Positions 1-4,445 of a DNA stretch of 5,546 nt are shown here, piece by piece; position 1 is the stretch's first letter; each line of letters begins with the position of its first letter. This DNA is from Actinomycetota bacterium (lineage in GTDB: Bacteria; Actinomycetota; Thermoleophilia; Solirubrobacterales; Thermoleophilaceae): positions 1-5,546 of the forward strand of contig VAWV01000011.1 of the NCBI GenBank assembly GCA_005883295.1, written 5' to 3'. The position numbers were made by a program, and so were the translations under genes. Under the pieces are notes generated by a model that had not been told where the DNA came from, made no database searches, and was given only the letters and a program-made list of their open reading frames with translations.

Positions 1-1
1 C

Positions 2-610
2 TTCGCCCGCGGCGAGGACGTGCACGCGGCCACCGCGGCGGAGATGTTCGGGGTCACGCCTGAGGACATCGACGCCGGGCTCCGGTCGAAGGCCAAGATG
101 ATCAACTTCGGAATCGTCTACGGGCTCTCCGCGTTCGGGCTCGCCGACCGGCTGGACATCCCCAAGGACGAGGCGGGCGAGTTCATCGAGCGCTACCTGG
201 CGCGCTTCCCGAAGGTGCGCGACTTCATGGGGACGACGATCGAGCGGGCGACCGAGGACGGCTACGTGACCACGCTGCTCGGGCGCCGCCGGCGCATCCC
301 GGAGCTGCGCTCGCGCAAGTGGGGCACGCGCTCCCTCGGCGAGCGGCTGGCCGTGAACACGCCGATCCAGGGCTCGGCCGCCGACATCATCAAGGTCGCA
401 ATGGTGCGCTGCCGCGAGGCCCTGCGCGACGCGGGCCTGTCCACGCAGCTGGTCCTGCAGATCCACGACGAGCTCCTGTTCGAGTCGCCCGAGCCCGAGG
501 TCGACGCCGCTTCGGAGATCGTCGTCCGCGAGATGGCCGGCGCCTACGACCTGGACCCGCCGCTGGCCGTGGACGTCGGGTCCGGCGAGAACTGGCTGGC
601 CGCCAAGTGA
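2..610 (+). CDS. polA: DNA polymerase I, C-terminal fragment (5' truncated by window)
   Basis: This is the end of the polymerase domain of family A DNA polymerase I, which fills gaps during replication (Okazaki fragment processing) and excision repair. The frame is open from base 2 and gives 202 residues before TGA; full-length PolA is usually about 850-950 aa, so roughly the last quarter is here. Visible motifs are the O-helix/motif B (fragment residues 28-41, RSKAKMINFGIVYG, holding the Arg, Lys, Phe and Tyr that contact the incoming dNTP), the following LSAFGLADRL helix, TLLGRRRRIPEL (91-102), NTPIQGSAADIIK (119-131), and motif C QIHDELLFE (153-161), whose HDE includes a metal-binding catalytic Asp. 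The C-terminus GENWLAAK is the usual PolA ending. The Phe at fragment residue 36 matches E. coli F762 and predicts discrimination against dideoxynucleotides. The downstream gene begins 6 bp after the stop. The true start and the 5'-3' and 3'-5' nuclease domains lie outside the window. Confidence 0.98.
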   Translation, partial: FARGEDVHAATAAEMFGVTPEDIDAGLRSKAKMINFGIVYGLSAFGLADRLDIPKDEAGEFIERYLARFPKVRDFMGTTIERATEDGYVTTLLGRRRRIPELRSRKWGTRSLGERLAVNTPIQGSAADIIKVAMVRCREALRDAGLSTQLVLQIHDELLFESPEPEVDAASEIVVREMAGAYDLDPPLAVDVGSGENWLAAK

Positions 611-614
611 GGGG
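609..614 (+). promoter_or_regulatory. Weak ribosome-binding site GAGGGG overlapping the polA stop
   Basis: GAGGGG shares its first two bases with the polA TGA and lies only 2 nt before the GTG at 617. It is 14 nt before a second in-frame GTG at 629. Neither spacing is ideal, so the start of the transporter gene is not settled. The overlap with the polA stop suggests that translation is coupled to polA. Confidence 0.35.
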
Positions 615-616
615 CC

Positions 617-1057
617 GTGGATAGGGGCGTGGCGGTCGGCCTGACCGCGATCGCCGGCGGGCTCGTGGCGATGCAGGCACCGGTCAACTCGAAGCTCGGG
701 AAGACGGTCGGGACGTTCACCGCGGCGTCGATCTCGTTCGTCGTCGGCACCGCGATCCTGCTCGCCATCACCGCGCTCAGCGGCTCGAAGGTCGACCTCT
801 CCGGGGTCCCGAAGCTCCCCTGGTACTACCTGACCGGCGGACTGCTGGGCGCCGCCTACGTCACGACCGTGCTGGTGAGCGTACGAACGCTCGGCGCCGG
901 TGGCGTCACGGCCGCCACGATCGCCGGCCAGCTGTCCACCGCGGTGGTGCTGGACCGGCTCGGCGCGTTCGGGCTGCCCGAGAAGCCGGTCACGGCAGGA
1001 CGGCTGGTGGGGGTCGCGCTGCTCGCGGCCGGCGTGTTCCTGGTAGTACGCGAGTGA
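617..1057 (+). CDS. DMT-superfamily membrane protein, DUF606/YdcZ family
   Basis: This is a small integral membrane protein of 146 aa, the normal length for the DUF606 (YdcZ-like) branch of the drug/metabolite transporter superfamily. Family features are visible in order: an N-terminal helix with GGLVAMQAPVNSKLG (residues 14-28, the conserved Q-x-x-x-N-x-x-L-G), a second helix SISFVVGTAILLAI (38-51), the W-Y-Y-L-T-G-G-L-L-G-A motif (69-79), GQLSTAVVLDRLGAFG (104-119, the conserved GQ...DxxGxFG), and a last helix at about 128-144. Four or five membrane helices are likely. Single-domain members are thought to work as homo- or heterodimers; the substrate is unknown and cannot be read from the sequence. 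The gene follows polA by 6 bp and overlaps the next gene by 4 bp (GTGA), so it is probably co-transcribed. GTG at 617 is taken as the start; GTG at 629 would remove four residues without touching the domain. Confidence 0.88.
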   Translation: MDRGVAVGLTAIAGGLVAMQAPVNSKLGKTVGTFTAASISFVVGTAILLAITALSGSKVDLSGVPKLPWYYLTGGLLGAAYVTTVLVSVRTLGAGGVTAATIAGQLSTAVVLDRLGAFGLPEKPVTAGRLVGVALLAAGVFLVVRE

Positions 1058-1365
1058 CCGCGGAGCCGCCGGTCTTCGAGGAGCGCCGGCGCACGCCGGA
1101 CAGGCGCCGCCGCGATCGCCGCGCCGAGGATCGGACCCGTTTCATCCGGACCGCGGCCGCCGCCGCCATCGCGATCTGCGGAGGCCTGGTGGTCGTGTTC
1201 CTGTTCTTCGCGGCGATCGGAGCGGTGCGCTTCCGCGACGCCGCCGTCGCGACCATCGTCACGATCGTGATGGCGACGGTCTGGCTCGCCGGCTACTGGT
1301 ACCGGCATCGCTCGCTCGGGCCCGGCGGCCCCTCGCCCATGGACCGCGAGCGCCGCGGGTTCTGA
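1054..1365 (+). CDS. Small two-helix membrane protein, unknown function
   Basis: This 103-aa protein has no family I recognise. Residues 1-31 are very rich in Arg with some Asp and Glu (for example ERRRTPDRRRRDRRAEDR at 10-27). Two hydrophobic helices follow, at about 32-56 (Ala-rich, then ICGGLVVVFLFFAAIGAV) and 63-82 (AAVATIVTIVMATVWLAG), then a short polar tail. By the positive-inside rule the basic N-terminus and the YWYRHRS-containing tail should both be cytoplasmic, with a very short extracytoplasmic loop (VRFRD). The GTG start overlaps the stop of the transporter gene as GTGA. There is no good Shine-Dalgarno sequence, so translation is probably coupled to the gene upstream. The G/C third-position codon pattern, the tight packing and the coherent hydrophobic pattern support a real gene; the antisense frames here have none of these. 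A possible accessory subunit of the transporter is only a guess. Confidence 0.7.
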   Translation: MTAEPPVFEERRRTPDRRRRDRRAEDRTRFIRTAAAAAIAICGGLVVVFLFFAAIGAVRFRDAAVATIVTIVMATVWLAGYWYRHRSLGPGGPSPMDRERRGF

Positions 1366-1372
1366 TCGCAAA

Positions 1373-1882
1373 ATGGCATCCCTGATCGGTCAGACCGTCG
1401 GTGTCGTCCTGGCCGCGCTGCTGCTTATGGCGCTACTGCGGCGACTTGGACTGGCGCTCGGGTTCGGGCGGGCCGCCGCCCTCGCCGGGTTGGTCATCCT
1501 GGGCGCGCTCGGTGCCGGAGCCTTCCGCGAGAGCTGGTATGCCCTCGACGTCCAGCGCCGCACGTTCTCGCATGTCAGCTCCGAGGGCGGGCGATCCCGT
1601 TGCATGGTCACCACGGGCATCGACGTCCATGCGATCGAGCTGGTCGGCCGCGAGGTGCCCTCCCGCGAGCGGTACTACTTCCAGCCCGGCTATCCCCTGG
1701 GGCACCAGGGGCTTTGCATCAGGTTCCTGCTCCTGCCGCGCCTGCAGGTGGCGACGCCTGAGCAGACCCACTACCTGGTGTTCTGGGGAGCCCCACCCCG
1801 GGCCCAGCTGGACCAGCTGCGGCGTCGCGGCGCCGTCATCTCGCGATTCGGCTTCGACTACGCGGTGGCGAGGGTCCCGTGA
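1373..1882 (+). CDS. Membrane-anchored protein of unknown function, coupled to a GT-C glycosyltransferase
   Basis: This 169-aa protein belongs to no named family that I can identify. Two hydrophobic helices lie at about residues 5-24 and 34-51, separated by a short basic loop (LLRRLGLALGFGR). The remaining roughly 115 residues are soluble-looking and mixed in character, with aromatic and glycine features (RYYFQPGYPLG at 100-110, HYLVFWGAPP at 133-142) and two cysteines, C77 and C115. The hairpin topology would place the C-terminal domain on the same side as the N-terminus. If residues 1-25 act instead as a signal anchor and the second helix re-enters, it would be outside; the sequence alone does not decide this. 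The ATG lies 7 bp after the preceding stop and has no Shine-Dalgarno sequence. The stop overlaps the GTG of the glycosyltransferase gene by 4 bp, which implies coupled translation and perhaps a shared complex. A/T-ending codons are commoner here than in the flanking genes. Confidence 0.75.
   Translation: MASLIGQTVGVVLAALLLMALLRRLGLALGFGRAAALAGLVILGALGAGAFRESWYALDVQRRTFSHVSSEGGRSRCMVTTGIDVHAIELVGREVPSRERYYFQPGYPLGHQGLCIRFLLLPRLQVATPEQTHYLVFWGAPPRAQLDQLRRRGAVISRFGFDYAVARVP
1870..1874 (+). promoter_or_regulatory. Ribosome-binding site GAGGG for the glycosyltransferase gene
   Basis: GAGGG lies inside the last codons of the 169-aa gene, 4 nt before the GTG at 1879. It supports GTG 1879 as the start, in a GTGA stop/start overlap, over a start further inside the gene. 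Confidence 0.45.
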
Positions 1883-3363
1883 GGGCCGCAGGCGGGTTCG
1901 TGGCGATCCACGCCGTCTTCGCGGCGGTCGGGATGGCGCTCCTGTTTGCGCTCGGCATGGTCTCGCGCGTGCGCGATATCCCCGCTCGACTCGGGCCGGC
2001 GTACCTCAGCGGCGTAGCGGCGGTGATGTCCTGTCTCGTACTCCTGCTGGTGGTGGGAGTGCCGATCCGGCTTCCGGAGCTCGCCCTGACGAGCGTCCTC
2101 CTGGCCATCGGCTTCGTCGCGATCCGGCTCTGGCTCCGGCGGCGGGGCAGGCCCCCTGCCGTGGCCGCGCTCGAGGCGGCCGGGGGGATGGAGACATTGA
2201 TCTCGCGAGTCGCTGTCGCAGCGATCGGGCTGTACTTCGCGGTCGGCGCGACGGCGTACGCCAAGCTGGCGACGTTCGGCGACGACTGGGCGTTCTGGTC
2301 GTTCAAGGGGCGGGCGCTCTACGACTTCGGCGGCCGGCTGAAGCCCGAGGTCTTCCTGGCCCGGCCGGCCCATCCACCGCATCTCGACTACCCGGTCCTA
2401 CAGCCGCTGCTCGAGTCGCTCACGTTCCGGGCAATGGGCGGTGTCCACCTCCAGGAGTGGCACATCTCGCTGTGGATCCTCTTCGCGTCGTTCGTGTGGA
2501 CCGTGGGGTTCCTGCTCCGGTCGCGCGGGGTGAGCATGCCTATCGTCCTTGCGCCGCTGGCCGCGCTCGCGCTGTCGCCGTACGCGTCGCAGATCGTGAT
2601 GGTCGGCTACGCGGACGTGACCGTCGCGTGCTTCGTCGGCACGGGCGCCCTCGCCATCGGGCTGTGGCTGGACGGGGGACGGTACGAGTACGCGTTACTC
2701 GGAGCCGTGCTCCTGGCAGGCGCCGCGAATGCGAAGAACGAGGGCGAGACGGCGGCGGCGGCCGTGCTGGTCGGCGCCGCTGTGGTTCTCGGCGTTGCGA
2801 GGGAACGACGCTGGGGCCAGTGGCTCGGCGCGTCCGCGGTCGCCGCCGCCGGCGCGGCGCCGTGGATCCTCTGGCGATCGGCACACGGGCTGAAGAACGA
2901 CGACCTTCCCTCGCTCGGCACCTCGCTCGACGTCGGGTATCTCACGGGCCGCCTCGACCGGCTCGGATCGGCGATCGACAGCCTCGGCAGTCAGCTCGCG
3001 ATGACGGGCCGCTGGCTGGGTGTCTTCCCGTGCTTCCTGATGCTTGCGATTGCGTGCATCGCCACGTCCACCGCGCGGCGCCAGGCAACCTTCTACCTGG
3101 CGACCATCGGGCTGATGCTGGCGGTCCTGCTCTGGATCTACTGGATTGGGCGACCGCCGATCGAGGTCTGGCTCGCACCTAACTCGTTCCACTCGGCTAA
3201 CCGCGTGGTGACGATGATCGTCTTCACCGCCGGGGCGGGTGCCATCCACCTCGCGGCACGACTGCTTGGAAGCGGAGGCTGGCTGCCTCAGGCCGCGGCG
3301 CGCAGCGGCTCGGGCGCCGGCCGCCCCTCGCCCGCGAACTCGGGCGACGCGATCCGCAGGTAG
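1879..3363 (+). CDS. Polytopic GT-C-type glycosyltransferase (PMT/ArnT-like), putative
   Basis: This is a 494-aa integral membrane protein with about 11-12 predicted helices (roughly 7-27, 42-61, 68-85, 110-130, 195-213, 219-236, 245-263, 291-306, 314-331, 378-396, 403-424, 440-461). The layout fits GT-C glycosyltransferases, which move sugars from polyprenyl-phosphate donors on the outer face of the membrane. The first long loop holds an acidic pair in GDDWAFWSFKGRAL (134-147; D135 and D136 are candidates for the catalytic/metal site), followed by HPPHLDYPVLQPLLE (165-179). Further on are GYADV (243-247), KNEG (286-289) and a late Arg in SANRVV (439-444). I recall all of these as recurring in uncharacterised bacterial GT-C proteins of the PMT_2/RgtA-like type. 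Donor and acceptor are unknown. The GTG start overlaps the preceding stop (GTGA) and has a GAGGG site 4 nt upstream. The last 25 codons overlap the convergent oxidoreductase gene, and residues from about 465 onward are low-complexity and probably not part of the fold. Confidence 0.75.
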   Translation: MRAAGGFVAIHAVFAAVGMALLFALGMVSRVRDIPARLGPAYLSGVAAVMSCLVLLLVVGVPIRLPELALTSVLLAIGFVAIRLWLRRRGRPPAVAALEAAGGMETLISRVAVAAIGLYFAVGATAYAKLATFGDDWAFWSFKGRALYDFGGRLKPEVFLARPAHPPHLDYPVLQPLLESLTFRAMGGVHLQEWHISLWILFASFVWTVGFLLRSRGVSMPIVLAPLAALALSPYASQIVMVGYADVTVACFVGTGALAIGLWLDGGRYEYALLGAVLLAGAANAKNEGETAAAAVLVGAAVVLGVARERRWGQWLGASAVAAAGAAPWILWRSAHGLKNDDLPSLGTSLDVGYLTGRLDRLGSAIDSLGSQLAMTGRWLGVFPCFLMLAIACIATSTARRQATFYLATIGLMLAVLLWIYWIGRPPIEVWLAPNSFHSANRVVTMIVFTAGAGAIHLAARLLGSGGWLPQAAARSGSGAGRPSPANSGDAIRR

Positions 3364-4409
3364 TGCTCGAAGGACCAGTCCACGAAGCGCTTCGATCCCA
3401 TCGCCCTGATCGCCGGACCGAGGAGGCGCGGCGGCACCCGCGGTACGAGGCGCTGCGCGCGCAGCATCCAACGGAACTTCCACTCGTGCGAGTCGCTGAA
3501 CTCGCCGTAGCGGCGCAGGGCCGCCTCGCGCGTGCGCGTGCCGGCGACCACCTCGCGCAGCTCGCGCCCGCACGCGATCCCGAAGTAGAACGCGGTGCGG
3601 ATGCCCTCGGCGGTGAGCGGCAGGCAGTGGCCGGCCGAGTCGCCCACGAAGAACACGCCGTCCTCGACGGCGGCGCGCAGCTTGTGGGGTATCCAGTTGC
3701 CCTGGTAGCCGACCGGCTCGGAGCGGAGGTCCTCCGCCAGCAGGACCGTGGTGTCCTTCACGTGGAAGCGGGGGTCGAAGGAGCCGACCCCGATCCGCAG
3801 CTCATCGCGCGCCGGGAAGCTCCAGCCGTAGCCAGCCGGCACGTAGCGGCGGTCGATCCAGATCTCGAGGTCGCCGCCCTTGCCGCCCGGGTGCACCTCC
3901 AGCCCTCGCGAGAGCGGGGCGTCCGGCGGCTGGTAGCCGTTGCCGAGCACGCGGCGCCAGCCGAGCGCGTCCACCACAAGCGGGGCCGATACGTCGCCGC
4001 GGTCGGTGTGCACGGTCGCCCCCGTACGGCCCTCGACCTTGGCGGTCTCGAAGCCGAAGTCGCCCTGGGCCGCAAGGAGCTCGCACAGCTCCGGGTAGTC
4101 GAAGGTCGAGAACGTCCAGGGCAGCCGGTAGCGCGCGTGTACGTGGGGTGTGTGGACTACAAGGTCCGGGAAGGTCTGGCGGATCGAGCGCCCGAGCCCG
4201 AGCCGCTCGAGCCACCCCGTGGGAGCGGCGCAGGCCGAGGTCTGCCGCTCGCCGATCTCGTAGCGGTCGAGCACCAGGACGCTCGCGCCGCTGCCGCTCA
4301 GCTCGCGCGCCACGGCCAGCCCCGCGAAGCTGGCACCGCATATCAGGACGTCGGGATCGGCCGCCAGGGGCGTGCGCTCGGCACCGCGCTTGGTCCTCCG
4401 GCGAGGCAT
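3288..4409 (-). CDS. FAD-dependent oxidoreductase, geranylgeranyl reductase family
   Basis: This 373-aa flavoprotein matches the geranylgeranyl reductase/PHBH-like group, whose members use FAD and a reduced donor to saturate isoprenoid double bonds in lipids, quinones or chlorophyll side chains. The N-terminal Rossmann fold is clear: DVLICGASFAGLAVARELS (20-38, the dinucleotide-binding glycine motif), with VLVLDRYEIG (44-53) ending in the acidic residue expected to bind ribose. C60 (QTSACAAPTGW) sits where this family has a conserved Cys, although the usual CGGG context is replaced by CAAP. PAGYGWSFP...ELRIGVG (191-209) is the typical GGR strand pair, and GVFFVGDSAGHCLPLTAEGI (251-270) is the second FAD motif (GD...P...EGI). 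The C-terminal part (about 300-350) is helical with many aromatic and basic residues. The exact substrate is not readable. The ATG at 4407-4409 leaves about 18 residues before the Rossmann strand. There is no Shine-Dalgarno sequence; a TACGCT hexamer lies 7 nt upstream. The gene diverges from rpsA. Confidence 0.88.
   Translation of the reverse strand: MPRRRTKRGAERTPLAADPDVLICGASFAGLAVARELSGSGASVLVLDRYEIGERQTSACAAPTGWLERLGLGRSIRQTFPDLVVHTPHVHARYRLPWTFSTFDYPELCELLAAQGDFGFETAKVEGRTGATVHTDRGDVSAPLVVDALGWRRVLGNGYQPPDAPLSRGLEVHPGGKGGDLEIWIDRRYVPAGYGWSFPARDELRIGVGSFDPRFHVKDTTVLLAEDLRSEPVGYQGNWIPHKLRAAVEDGVFFVGDSAGHCLPLTAEGIRTAFYFGIACGRELREVVAGTRTREAALRRYGEFSDSHEWKFRWMLRAQRLVPRVPPRLLGPAIRAMGSKRFVDWSFEHYLRIASPEFAGEGRPAPEPLRAAA
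3328..3347. repeat. Inverted repeat inside the convergent gene overlap
   Basis: TCGCCCG (3328-3334) and CGGGCGA (3341-3347) form a perfect 7-bp stem with a 6-nt loop. The repeat sits in the 76-bp region where the two convergent genes overlap, and a second GC-rich palindromic stretch (GGGCGCCGGCCGCCC) lies at about 3312-3326. No T-run follows on either strand, so it is not a canonical intrinsic terminator. It could still slow RNA polymerase from either side, or be a chance product of high GC. Confidence 0.3.
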
Positions 4410-4416
4410 GGCGATG

Positions 4417-4422
4417 AGCGTA
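4417..4422 (-). promoter_or_regulatory. Putative -10 box (TACGCT) for the oxidoreductase, leaderless arrangement
   Basis: Read on the minus strand, TACGCT fits the TANNNT pattern of actinobacterial -10 boxes. It lies 7 nt before the ATG, so transcription would begin at or next to the start codon. There is no purine-rich ribosome-binding site in the gap, which fits a leaderless mRNA. No convincing -35 box is seen at 16-18 bp spacing. Confidence 0.35.
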
Positions 4423-4431
4423 TCGGGCCGC

Positions 4432-4437
4432 TAACCT
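4432..4437 (+). promoter_or_regulatory. Putative -10 box (TAACCT) for rpsA, leaderless arrangement
   Basis: TAACCT fits TANNNT and ends 8 nt before the rpsA GTG at 4446, the distance at which a transcript would start on or beside the start codon. No Shine-Dalgarno-like sequence is present between 4410 and 4445. The -35 position (about 4409-4414, TGGCGA) matches TTGACA poorly and falls on the start codon of the divergent gene. Confidence 0.45.
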
Positions 4438-4445
4438 TGCGCCTC

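Noticed and set aside
1401..3182. Long open frame of about 590 codons on the + strand spanning the 169-aa and GT-C genes in a third frame
   Set aside because: Its translation is Arg/Ala/Gly/Pro/Ser rich with no membrane or domain pattern, as expected for an off-frame in GC-rich DNA. The two overlapping genes in the other frames have coherent helices and family motifs.
3328..3347. Inverted repeat as a bidirectional intrinsic terminator
   Set aside because: The stem is only 7 bp, no T-run follows on either strand, and it lies inside both coding regions, before the stop codons. It is kept only as a low-confidence repeat.
2695..3573. Open frame of about 290 codons on the minus strand across the GT-C 3' half and the reductase C-terminus
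   Set aside because: It is Arg/Ala rich without motifs and is explained by the two real genes on either side.
4408..4434. Tiny upstream ORF (ATG to TAA, 8 codons) just before rpsA, which could be a leader peptide
   Set aside because: It has no ribosome-binding site and starts upstream of the likely rpsA transcription start, so it is probably not transcribed with rpsA. Eight codons are expected by chance.
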